Shown here one piece after another: positions 1 to 12,223 of a stretch of DNA of 64,000 nucleotides (positions are counted from its first letter, which is position 1; each line of letters begins with the position of its first letter). The stretch lies in contig QCXZ01000137.1 in assembly GCA_025024175.1 (NCBI GenBank), positions 65,715,454-65,779,453 of the forward strand, read 5' to 3'. Below the pieces are notes generated by a model. That model searched no databases. It had not been told where the DNA came from and was given only the letters and a program-made list of their open reading frames with translations. A program made the translations under genes and the position numbers. The stretch comes from Rhyzopertha dominica. Its lineage: Eukaryota > Arthropoda > Insecta > Coleoptera > Bostrichidae.

Positions 1-69
1 ATGCATCACGTATTTTATTTTCTAACCAAATGTTCTACACTTATAATTGGTGTTTCGTATACTTGCTCT

Positions 70-993
70 TTTACCATTCCTCACAGAAAAAATCCAAAGG
101 AGTAAGGTCCGGGCTTCTCAGTGGGCAAGCATTAATTGAAACTCTTCCTATCCATCGGTTAGGCAAAACCAAATCAAGATGATTTCGCACTATTCTATGA
201 TAATGTGCAGGGGCCCCGTCTTGTTGGAACCATACATCTTACTTGTAAATTTACATTTTGGAGAAGTACCGGCAAAATTTTTCTTAAAAAATTTAGATAA
301 AAAAAATTAAGTATTGCCGTTTAAACTATCGCGAAAAAAATAAGGGCCAACAATTTGATTCCTCAATATTCCGCACCAGACATTCGTCGAGCAGATAGTT
401 TGAAAATGTACTTCTCGAACCCAACGTGGATTTTATTGCGCATAATAATGCATGCTATGTTTGTTAACTCCACCGTTATTAGAAAATCTTGCTTCATAAA
501 ACCTCACATTCAAATGTTGGTGTTCCGGAAAAAAGTTACAAAAAGCCAGTCTTTTAGGATAATCTGTCTTCTTTAAGGCCTGAACCAATTGCAAGTGATA
601 CGGATGAAATTGATTGCCTTTAATTATTCGGTGTACTGAAGACAGACTAATAACGGTTGCTCTTGAGACTACCCTTTCACTAATATGAGGATTTTCGTCA
701 ATCATTTCCAATAATCTAATATCATTGTCAGGGTCTGTTGCTGTTCTTTCTCTTGACTTTTTCAGTGGTGGCCAGTTTGTCCTTAAAGTTAATTCAAGTC
801 TCTTGAAAATTGTATCGGCAGGAGCTCTTCTATTTGGAAAACGTTGTCTGTATAAAAGGGCAGCAGCGGAAGCATCTTTCTTGCATTCATAATAAATCAA
901 AATCATATCTGTTTTTTCATCATTTGAATACACTTTGACTTTTAATAAATACAGTGACAGGAACCATAGCGCATAGCCGTCATGGAATCCCAA
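70..993 (-). pseudogene. Decayed DD41D-type Tc1/mariner-superfamily transposase
   Basis: On the minus strand 993-433 is open and encodes the N-terminal helix-turn-helix half, with motifs such as NQFHPYHLQL and VNKHSMHY that match the same places in the intact transposase at 19942-21045. The likely real start is inside this frame, near 930 (SNDEKTDMILIYY). After a frameshift near 445 the frame resumes with NPRWVREVHF, then VWCGILRNQIVGP, and reaches a stop near 305. A further piece at about 235-70 reads QQDGAPAHYHRI ... RSPDLTPLDFF. The spacing from the D of QQDG to the D of PLDFF is 41 residues. The first catalytic Asp is lost: the expected FSDE reads FYEA. The copy is therefore dead. The C-terminus would lie beyond the left edge. 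It is clearly diverged from the intact element, so it belongs to a separate lineage. Confidence 0.8.
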
Positions 994-1480
994 TCTATTC
1001 TTAAAATAATACCATTATGTAAAATAACCACATTGGCTATGAGAATTGGATTTTGGGTTGNATTTTTAATTTCGTCATGGTCATTATCATTCGTGAAACA
1101 TCCTGTATATTGCTGAAGACCAAGGTGTTTTACTTTACTGTTTTGAAAAATTGCAGTAAACCATATTGACTTTTACAAATTGCATATATAAATTTAAGCC
1201 AAAGTTTTTGAGCCATAGACTACTGACCTCTTGTAATTGAAGAAGTGATATTTGGTAAAACAAGCAGCCATGATAAAGAATTGATAGTGCATAAAATGAT
1301 TCTCACTGCAATGTGAAGTTGTGAGTCCACTTTCAATACAATCAAGATACCTGACATCAGATAACAAAATGTTTAAACGAAAGTATAAAAGATTGGATAA
1401 ATTGCGCCACATGTCAAAGATAAACTGATATAACGGAGAATATTGCTGAATGTATCGTATGGATACGTCATCTCCTCTCG
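994..1480. other. No gene recognised
   Basis: AT-rich sequence with one N at about 1061. The short open frame on the minus strand here (1194-1523) matches nothing I recognise and looks like chance. Confidence 0.4.
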
Positions 1481-2090
1481 TCCTTAATCTAACGAAACGG
1501 CCAGAGTTGGTGAAGTGTAACATTGTCCGCCATACCGGCGTATGTGCAATAAACTGTTGTTTTCCGAAGCCTGAGTAGACAATTGCGGTAATAAAACGGA
1601 TTCAGCCCGCTCGAGTTGAGGATATTACAGATAGAAATTCATAGTTGTGTCCTAAGTTATGTCGGGACAGCGTAAGGAAAGCAGTCGCAATCTAGTCAGC
1701 CATCTCTCCAATGCGACTACCTATGCAGACGAACGCCGGTGATCCAGACACTATCGGGGTGATTTAAATTACACGACAATGCAATCGCTTCACGGTCTGC
1801 CGCAACCTCTAGAATTTAGTTATTGATAAATAACCTTTATCCCACTTCCGACATTTGTTTTGTCGCCGCCGGAGTGAGAACCGATACTGGCCTTTGAGTG
1901 GGCGTGCGTTTGCAAACTGATATCCGGCTAATTGTACACTATTATTGCTTACCTGGGTCATTATCTGCACCGGACTACCACCTTCTTGGTTGCGATACAC
2001 AGCGCGAATAGGAGGCGTCTGTTTACTTAAACGCAACAATGATACATTATTTTGAGTTGCGTGTTCCTTGTCAGCTGCGTATTACAAAGT
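1480..2090. other. GC-richer unique island, possible regulatory or exonic sequence
   Basis: Composition rises clearly above the flanks, CpG dinucleotides are frequent, and no TE motif is visible. The right part holds the candidate exon described separately. The function is unknown. Confidence 0.35.
1953..2074 (-). CDS. Candidate internal exon, unidentified protein
   Basis: On the minus strand a 122-bp segment runs from a possible acceptor (TAATACGCAG, exon starting at 2074) to a strong donor, CCCAG|GTAAGC, with its GT at 1952-1951. One frame stays open across it and would encode a polar segment containing LLRLSKQTPPIRAVYRNQEG and SPVQIMTQ. The same frame also stays open past the donor to 1809, which weakens the exon argument. 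The pyrimidine tract is poor, and I see no partner exon. I do not recognise the protein. It could equally be a chance frame in a conserved non-coding element. Confidence 0.2.
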
Positions 2091-2094
2091 ACAC

Positions 2095-5000
2095 TGCTGG
2101 AGGCACTCAAGGATGGAAAATTCCGTTTTGATGTAACCACAGCAATATTAACTTACACATAACGAAGTGATCAAACAGATAAATCCTCCCAAAGGTTAGC
2201 TGGATGATCACAGAAGTGCCAGCAATACAGACTACCTAGTAATTATTGAACAACTAACATACAGAGTGCCAAAACTAAAGTTTTCACCCCCTAATATCTT
2301 CCATTTCGTCCAAGTTTGGAAAAAATGCTAACACCGATAAATTTTGTATGAACGATTCTGTTTAAGGACACTGTCTAGATTACAAGAAAATAAAAGTGGT
2401 TATGAAAGCACAATTCAATTCGCTGAACGAACTAAGCACAATTTTGCACCTACAACTTCCATACAACACTAGAATGAACTTTAAAAAGCTTATCTAATGT
2501 TTAGTAACAATCCAGCATTTCCCGCGTGATCGAACGACACTCTGCGACAAATCATTCTCAAAGTAGCTAAAAAGATTCAAGAGGCGTAGCATAAACCTTG
2601 TATTTTAAACAGCCCTACAAGGGGTTAAATCGTACGACCTATCATGGCCTCTCCTTCTCGGGCATACCAATTGTCCGAGAAAACAAGCACAAAGGACACC
2701 ACGCATTCGTACATGGCAAGGAGGGAAAAGCTGGTTTTCCTGTAGATTTACTTTTCTTCCAGCGCTTATGTATTAAAAAAGTCAATAAAATTTTCTAGTA
2801 ACTGCAAATCAAATTGCCTTCAAAAGGAAACCTGACCCGATAATGCGGTCGCCAAGAATGCTTGCAAAAAGTAATTTTCTTAAATGTTTGCATGTGGGTT
2901 GGTATTAATTAAATAACGATAATTAGACATGTTTGCTTCACCGTTCAATACAAATACACTTTCATCCAAGAAGTCAATATAGTAAAGTAACTTTTAGTCC
3001 TGAAAGCTTCAGGTAAAACTTTTACAAAACCATAAACGTCGATCAGTATCACTGTCCTTTATTTAACATTACTTTTTGAAACACCTGTTTCTTGAACATT
3101 CTTGAGAAGAACGGAAAATAACAAACAAGAAGGCTCTTGTCATGTATAACATCCGAGCAAAGGCACAATCAAAGAATCAAACCGAGAAATATCTGGTTGG
3201 ATGCTTCCTTCAAACCTTTCTATTGCGAAACTGAACTTTTCGTAGAAGCCAACTAGCAACAGGTTGTCGCCTCTCCAACCAGCATAGATGCAGTCGCCAA
3301 AGCGGTATATCTAGTAGAGGTAGAAATACCTACCGCTCGACGGTTTCAATCAATCAAAAAGGCTTAGCAAGTAACTTTAAACCCCTTAGAAAAAAAGCCC
3401 TTGCCGTGGTCTGAAACCCAAGCTTCGCATAAAACATCCTCAAAATCTGCATATTGCAAATGTTTTTTTTTATGTTTTGGAAAAAAAATAATGACCCAAT
3501 CAAGAATTATACTAGTTAACAAAAAAAAGTGTAATTTCATCAATTATTGTGCAGTGCAAAAACAATTAGTGAGATTTGTCNTACAAAAGGTACAGACCTT
3601 TAGCAAGTNTTCTGAGTATNTTCATTATTCTGCTTCAAATAATCTCTAATAAGAATTATATCCATGTTTGCACAAGAATCCCGAAACTTGATCTTTGCAC
3701 ACGAAAACTTGTATCCTTATGGAAGCATTCCATGGAGACGTTTATGATAGTGCATTGATTACGTAAAACGTCTACCCTCAAACAATACAGCGGCCCTCAC
3801 GCTCTGACTTCAACTAATGAAAGTGTTTTACTCCTAAAACATGTTTTTAAGAAATGGCAAACAGAAAACGATATTTATCAAAGACACTCGGTTTTTGCCA
3901 TTTATTTTACTTTCTGACCTGTATAGTAAAAATATGCCGAATAATAACAAAAGTTTGATTCCATATTTGAAACTAAATGTCTATGTAATAAACCAACAAA
4001 AAACTATGATCTGCTAATCAGAAATTAATTGCACATATAGCCAAAATCACGTTATCGTACTTCTTTAGGTGTTCATAATTATTACAAAGAAAAAATAGTA
4101 AAAGCTCACACCTTCAACGGTGCGATAAATTTTATGCAAAATTTCCTTATTCAATGTAATACCTTCAAAGCTTTTATACTCTACTTCGGATATAGGACAG
4201 AAAGCAAACAATGATTATCAAAACTTTTAGACTCGGTAATATAAAACTACAAAGCTGTACCGAACAAATGATAAGCACTATTAAAAAAAGTATCCAGACA
4301 TTCAGACGGCCCAGAAATTAGACAGTACATATGATTTTGAGCAATTAACAGTGATTTTTTGCGACATTAAAGAACTAGAAGACGTCTAAGCAATTCTGCG
4401 GAAATCTGATGGGTTTTGTAGTCCCTCATATTCCTAAAATCAGCTTACCTGAGTGTTTTGAATTATGAATTTATTCATGTGTTGGCTCTTATCGCGAATA
4501 TTATGCAGTTGATCGTTCTTTTGCCCTAGTTATGTCTTAAAGCCGAACCAAACATTAAAAAAAATCCCTTATATAAAACAATGATCTTTGACTGTAGACA
4601 TAAAACAAAAAATACTCGCCAACACCTTCACCCACCTGGTTAAATATTAATATGTCCTGATTATTGTAATGAACCAAAATACTATACGTAATCTACCATT
4701 GATTGGTTAATAAATATTAAATTAAATGCGGTTAACTATTATTGGATATCGGAAATTGGCACAAAAAATAGAGGCAGCAATACGACGAAGTATTTTTGTC
4801 GTCGGCCGTCACGTTTAACCTTTAATCCAATTTTCCACAGTCCAGTGGTTTTGTTAACTTTAACTGTTTCTAGTTCCGATGCGAATCTACGGGTATAGCA
4901 CGACGTTCCGTTAGTGACCAAGAGATGTGTTACTATAACCCGATACCCCATCAGATAATGAAAATAAACAAGTGGTAAAACTGTTGTTTCAAGAGTGCAA

Positions 5001-8000
5001 ACGACTCACGTTCATAACTAGCCGTAGATACAACGTGCTTCAAATTTACCATCTTTGAAACATATACCTGTTAACCTAGTGCGGCTCCATCAGGTTCTAT
5101 TTATAAAACAAAAAATGCATAGTCCGCATTTCAACATTAAGCTAAGAAATACTATAGACTGAAATAGATATAAATGAGCACTAAAGACTTTTATTATGAC
5201 GGATGCATACATTTCACCTCTGCGCGACGTATCTTCAGCGTTCTAGATAGATCTAAACTACCACATAAGATTACACGCGTACGTAAATAAGACAGCAAAA
5301 ACAATAAATAAAAACATTAAAAAACACCGATATTGTCAACTACATCGACTGAAAAGAAATATTTCAAGTGGACCGAATTTCAAATTTTTCAAATGGGCTG
5401 AGCTTGAAATATATAAGTTAAAATGGAATAATTGAAATAAACACAGAGTCACGGGAATCCGTAATAAAAAGTATTTCCTGTACCTAAATAGAATTCCGGC
5501 GATCGTCGTGGTAGATTATTACTATCAATATGACTGTCACTATCATTTACGAGCACTTAACAAAATAGCTCTTATAATGAGTTTCATGAATATTTTCCTA
5601 CAACTATAATAANTTGAATATTTGTATTGGCGTTATATCATTATTAATTAGTTAGTTAGTCTACTGTTGGTTTTTTTTTTCATGTAGATAGATTCCAAAA
5701 CATCTAAATTATAGCTTGTTTTATAGATTCATGACTATTCAAAATTATATCTAGCTTCTTTTATCAATAAATTCTTTAAAGTTGTATTATTGGAAAAAGC
5801 AGGAATCAAATTAAACTTTCTGAACAAATTGTTAATTTTATGACTCTCGGATGGGTGTTCAGTTACCTTAACATATGTCTAAGAGAACCAAAGTATCAAG
5901 AACACATATGACATTACTCACTTATAAGTAGGACCTAATTTAATATGTTTTATTCTATTGATCAAATCGAGCGAGCCACTGACTAACATATTGTTGTCTG
6001 TCTGACTGCCACTATGAAATTTTGTAAACGGGGGCATTTGCATTAGAAACTATTGGTCTGTAATTGTTACCTTGCTTATGGATTTTGGGTAAAGAGTATA
6101 GGGTCGGTAAAACGCGGTTATTTACCTGCAATTTAAATTTATGCCTCTATTCTAACGCTCTGTTACAAATAGTTATTGTTTGATCTTTATTCCACAGACA
6201 GTATTAGGTACAAGGTCATTAAAGGGTAATTTTACCACACATAGTACTAGCTTACTATCTAAATGAACCCACAACCTTCAGCTTTCGCGACCATTTGACA
6301 ACACTACTAAAACAATAATTTTTCAAGCAATACTTAAAGGCACTACTACAATAACTTGGTACACGTATCCTGCATTAATCTAGAAGATTGAACTATTTTC
6401 ACCATCGACGTTGCTAGTTAGTTGGTGTTTAAGTAGAACGCTACCTGTTTTATGTATAGCCATCTTCCTACAAACCAGATCCTAGTGTGCCACCAACCAC
6501 TGTCCAGTTTATGTGACAGGCCAGGAACGTACCAGTGGTGTATTGCAAGCGTCATTAATTTTCTTCCTACCATAGGTGGCGCTGCAGAGACAACGCTCTA
6601 TGTTAATGAAAATTAAGTTCCAAGTATTTAATAGCTTCCGACTATGTAAATGTGTATAGGTCTGTCGGACAAACTACCTACGTTAGCCGTATGCGTTTGT
6701 CTTGCCATTGTATGACCAATATGGAAATAAAACCAGATAAGAACCTGAAGAAATATACTGAGTTGGATTCTCAAACGTTCCTTGCTTTAAATATATGCGA
6801 CTGAATAGTGTGCATTAAATTTAAATGAACGAGTTTATAGATCAACAAGAGTTAATAGTTATGGGGTAAATGATTACACAGAAATACATTAAACAATCCG
6901 TAGTTTCCTTAGCTTCGTTTAGAGGAAGAAAAATCCACCCAAAAATTTTTTTGAGGGAAAAGTTAGATAGACGGAACTATTGCTGTTTAATCTAGCATAA
7001 CATTGTACAGGTGCAAACCAAAACTGGAACAAGAAATGATCAAGTTTGGTGAATAAAAGAAAACCTAGAAAGTACACAGAGAACGTAGAGCTTTATTGTT
7101 TAGCCGCTTGTCGTCCAATGGGGTAGGTAATTTAAGGTAATGTACGGAAGTTTTCATTATTTATGCTTAATAATAATACTGAGCTTATAAATGAATTGAT
7201 GATTCATATGTCTACCAACAGCTGACCAAGCCCAAAAGATACCAGATTACTGTAATACAAAAGAACTGAAAAATAAGATGGGGCTAGTTTACAAGGTACC
7301 AAGGGTACCTATGTATCTGTTCTTATTTTATTTTATTTCTGCAAACAGATTTGTAAAATCTCTATTTTTGACATTCGAAGGGGCTAATACAAATTCTCCG
7401 CAGGTCAAAATTTTTGCTTCTAAGCTTTCAATAAATTGGATCCTTTACAAATAATAAGATAAAAATGATATTTCAATGACAAGTAATATCGCATCACTCT
7501 ATTTCAATTTCAATAATGTCCTCACACTATGCGATTTATGGTTTTGGTCCTATCGTAATGGGGTTTCCGGTTACGTAAGTCAATTTTGAGTATAAGCAAG
7601 AGAAACAAAAGACCTTTAATTATAGTTAGAGTTTTTTCTGTTATCGTTCATACCAGCTATGATTTTGATTTTACCTAAAACATTATTGGAGTGACTAACA
7701 AATGTTGTTAAATAAGAAACTTTCCAAAAGAGGTTTCATTTCTGATGTATCAAACATCGTTGCTCTTTTTAGTGGAAACTATAGATGGATATGATTTAAT
7801 CAAAACAATTTGTTTCCTTCCTAATCATATACAGATGCTACATTTACTTTAATAAATAAGATAGTAGGAGCATTAATACAGTCGAAATTAGATAGCTCAA
7901 ATACGCAGTTGCCACATCAAATCAGTTCGACTTAAAGAGGTCTCCTTCTTTTGCAAATTATAAGTTAATATTTCTCAACAAGGAGAAGTAATTTACCATT

Positions 8001-9465
8001 ATTATCATAATACATGCATGCATCATCTGCACGGCCACAAAGCTTTTGTTCTGCACTGGCAGCTTCTTCTAGATGGGGCTTGAGGTTCATCCCGGTATGT
8101 AGTTTTAGTTACAGGCATTTGAGCTCATGTCTTAGTGGTAACTCCTGTCCTCTGAGTTTAAGTCCGTTCAACTGTCGAAGTTTCTTTATATGCTATATAC
8201 TATTACTGATTTTTTTGTAGGATTGACCTGAAGTTCTTATTTACTGCACGACTTCTATACGGCTTTTAGTGCTTACTACTGTTTCTCCAAACTTTCCATA
8301 CACCAAGACTGCAAGACTTTACACTAGCAGCGACAAGAAGCCTCCACGCGGACAGGCATTGCAATGATTTCTCAGGATGCATGCACTAGAGAATGAACCT
8401 GTTTCTAAGCATGGTCCACGCATCTTAAGGCAATACTTCGTGCTTTTTTATACTGTAATCTTAACTAGTCAAATGAGGTGATGTCAAAACCTCAGTATTA
8501 AGGAAGACTCCGAGTACAATTTTTTGTTCCAATCCAGCGGGTTAGCGTATGTAAAAGCATTTCACATGATTTACCTGCCTGGTAAGCAAAATTGTTTATA
8601 GGGACTAAAGCATCGTTCTCCATGTACCTACCAAATAATTTCTCCGAAGTCTTTAAGATAAATGAGGATAAATTTGTTTAACGGTAAGCTCTTAAGAATC
8701 TCGCTCTTGTTTAGATATAAAGTTTACCCTAGCATTTTTACAGCCAAGCGGTGTAGTATTGGAACCCAAAACAATCTTTCAGGAATGCTCTCTGGGTTGT
8801 TTTCAACCCCAGGTGTATGTTTAAGATCCTAATCACATTAGACTATTATCCTAAATATTGTAAAATTTAACAGAAACAACTTATGCTTAAATGTGCCAGA
8901 TAAGCCGACATATGCTTAAATAAGATTGTAATGTCACCTAATGTTTAATTTAGTGATGCAAAAGCAACTTGCCCATTCTATAATAAGATCATGTGGTTCG
9001 CAATAGTTGTTCCACAACTGAATTGCCTGTATCTAATGACTTTATTCATTAATATTTCACAACTGTACAAAGTATCGTGATTTATCAAAGAAGAAAATAA
9101 TATCTATCTTTATCGGTTATAGAGAAGAACATGAAATATCACTACTTCAAGATAAAGAGAAAATCTTTAAATAGTGATAATAAAAGGTAATATAAAGTAA
9201 TAATATACAGCGACTAACAAGTGAAAATAATTTTCCTAGAACCACAAATTGTACACTTTTTCTCCAAAAGGGATATCGGATAAGCTAAAGACCTTTGATT
9301 CTTATATTAAAAACTACATAATAGCTAGATTGTTTCAAAGGTGCATTCATTCTGAAATTTTGAATCAGTTGGTGGGCTTAGAAACAAGCTGATTGAACGT
9401 ATGTGCTTTGTCTCAGTCAATGTCTTACACTGCGAAAGAAAAGGTAAAAAACTAAACCTTTAGAA
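2095..9465. other. Long AT-rich stretch, no gene or element recognised
   Basis: All open frames here are under about 85 codons, overlap randomly and show no motif I know. Single Ns lie at about 3581, 3609, 3620 and 5613. Only 2550-3420 and 4740-4960 are slightly less AT-rich. I see no long inverted or direct repeats within the stretch. Confidence 0.4.
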
Positions 9466-9469
9466 ATTA

Positions 9470-9770
9470 AGAAAGTTCAACGTCACAAAAAACATTTGGC
9501 AAACACGCAAATAGAAATTCCCACGTCGAGTACGCCTTTAATATTGCCCAAATTATAAAATCAATCAGCCTTCAAAACCTAGGCGAGAGATTTTTACAAC
9601 TGCAAAAAGGTGATGTAAACAAAATTCAGCACCCCTGAGTTTAGCTTAATGCTGTTATCTCTTTGATAATGACGGTTTAGGTCGAAACAATCGCCCGAGT
9701 TATCTGATAAATCGAGTTAGCCAACGCACATACGTCCAAAGATATTGTTTTCAAGCTACCTAATTGATAT
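9470..9770. repeat. Copy A of an unidentified dispersed repeat (partner at 30.0-30.3 kb)
   Basis: This segment aligns in the same orientation with about 30020-30335. Shared blocks include AGAAATTCCCACGTC, CTTCAAA-CCTAGG, a TTTTACAAC block, TCTTTGA-AATGAC and TATCTGATAAA, in the same order with small gaps. Neither copy codes for anything I recognise. It may be an old non-autonomous TE or a duplicated non-coding element. Confidence 0.6.
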
Positions 9771-10129
9771 ATAATAGATATCCATCGCAGCAAGTTTTTT
9801 ATACCACCAATTATTGAAACACGTTAACTAGAAAATGTCTGTAATAGTAGCAAATATCAAAATCTACTATACGTCAAAAAATGAATTTTTATCGGGCAAA
9901 AGGCGTATTCTATGTTAAGTAGTCTCTTCATTTCTGACAGTAGCAAGTGGCATTTCGATCTTACTGTCCCATTTCCTGTCCGTGCAAAGTGTAATAAATC
10001 GCAATATAGTCGTTTAGCGGCTCATTCTAATGCAAATTAACATCAACTACACCGTGGATGTATTGCAATGATCGTTTTGCCATTCTTAGATTGTTCGCTA
10101 GACGTTTGGTTTGACAGGCAAATAATAAA

Positions 10130-10880
10130 TAGCTGGCATTGCCGTAGAGGCCCGCTGCGTCAGGTACAATAAATACCATAAAATTCAACTTTGCGAATGT
10201 GTGCGCTCATCGTTAAGTGTCCATGTTGGCGTAACTCACGTTTTCATTTCGGTTCGGGAATCAACCACGCAGATACGGCAGCTGTTTAAACGAAACCCAT
10301 CCGCGGGCGAAAAGTTATTTCCGTGATGTGCTTTCACGCGGTTTCCTTCATGCAGCATATCAGTGAGCGCGCAAGAAAAGATCTTGTTTGCGACTTACAC
10401 CATGGAGTCGTGAGCTGTCAGCTTAAATTTGCGTTTTACTGGTTTCCCACTTCCCGGTAAATTAATTAGCAGTGTAGGTGTAAGGTGCTCTAGCGACCTG
10501 CGTGAATTACCATTTCTTATGTGGTGCGGAAAACCGACCCCCATGTCGCCATCACGTGGGCACGTGGTTTAACCATGCTCTGTTGCATGTACTCGTACCA
10601 GCGATAACAACCTCTTTACATTACAGCGGTGCTCGCATTCACCACGAGATTTGTGCTCTTGCTGTGCTGCCCACTCCGCGGACCCTTATCACACACGAGG
10701 CCAGGACAACTTTTGTAATTGCATCTCGTTTAACTGTTTGAAGTACGCAGAAAACGGCCATTCTTGTTTATCCGCGCTTACATCACCATATGTTCACTGC
10801 TTAATAATAGCGGTCCAGTTGACAACCCCACGTTGGGCATATTTTAAAAGACCGGTCTTTATTAGAGGGGAAGATGTTAT
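10130..10880. other. GC-richer island, candidate conserved regulatory element
   Basis: One line of this island (10501-10560) is about 53% GC by my count, against roughly 30% nearby. The two short plus-strand frames inside it (10502-10741 and 10651-10896) overlap in different frames and resemble no protein I know. There are no TE signatures. Confidence 0.35.
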
Positions 10881-10884
10881 AGAA

Positions 10885-12220
10885 ACATGTTTTTAAGTTT
10901 GCTATGAAGCCAGGAGCATTCAGTAAACCTGATATTTTATATGTACGAAGGCAATTCAGATACTATTCTGCCTGACATAAAAGTAAGCGACCTGGCAAGG
11001 TAGATTCTTTCAATTTTTTGATGTAAACACGTCTTGCTCCGCAAGACTCGCTATATTTTGTGAAAATTACCAGGAAGTCATCTATGAGTGGCTTTCCGAA
11101 CAATGGCGTAGGTTGATATGGTCTGTAATAAGTAAGAGACCTACACTGCCGATTGCCTTGTCACTTCATGTATAAGAAAAAAATTAAGTGAAATAAAATG
11201 CTTTAAATGAATGATCTTTTCATACCCTTCTACCGCGTACGTTAAATTTCTGATCGAAAGTCAATCCCATGAATTTGCTCTTTCACAACGGAGAAAAATG
11301 CAGTCACTAGGGCAAACCTGGTGAATATTCTGAGATTTGAAGCCTACATCACAAACTACACCCATCGAAAGGTCCTGTAAACATCAGCGATTTATTTTAC
11401 GTCCACATCCAACGGATGAGAAGTATTATATCGCGAAAAAAATTTAGACAATTTTTATTTGCTCATTCGCTTTAAAATGGTCGAAAATGTAAAAAAACAA
11501 ATATGAGCAAAAAATAAGTTTGTCTGTGTGTGGTTTTGTTTGTGGACACGATAACTTTCGAAAGACATATATAATATAAAATTTGACAAACGTATAAATC
11601 TCAACTATCCAAAGCGACTTATTGTTTTTGGGGTAAGTAGGGTATCGGGAAGGAGGCGAAATTAATTACCCTTTTTGCAAATTTTTATTTTTTTGAGGTT
11701 TAGTATGTGATTAGTAGTAAACTGCAAGTATTATTCGCCCTTATAAATTTTCGGTGGAGCAAACTGTTTAGAAGATAGTAGCAAAAAAGCGTCACTTAAA
11801 GAAAACGGNTTTTCCCAAATATCTCCGAATATATTTGATATATTCAAATTTTGGTATTATATAGNANATCAACTTTCTGATCGGAAGCACTCTCGTAATT
11901 TTTTTTTTGTTAATTTAATAATTTTTGAATTATTTGGAAAAAACAATTTTTAAGANTTATGTATTTTTGCTAATATCACGAGGACCGTTTGTCTTAGATA
12001 AAATGTGTAGAGAGAAAAAAATGCTCAAAGCCTGACTATTAATCGTATAGTATAAGAAATAAAAACGTAAATGTCATTTTGACAATTGGGTATTATCACT
12101 TTTTTTGAAAATTACGTAAAATGAATCTTGAAGTGCATATATATCGTACACCATGTTAAAGAAAACAAAAAAACATATTTGTGGGTATAGAATTTCGGGT
12201 CTGAAATTCGAATCTTATGA
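10885..12220. other. AT-rich sequence, probably degenerate repeat, with Ns
   Basis: Homopolymer-rich sequence with Ns near 11809, 11865, 11867 and 11956. The phrase GATAACTTTCGAAAG around 11550 and the GGTTTTTCCCAAATATCTCC-like block near 11810 have the look of old interspersed repeats, but no coding remnant could be read. Confidence 0.3.
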
Positions 12221-12223
12221 GTC

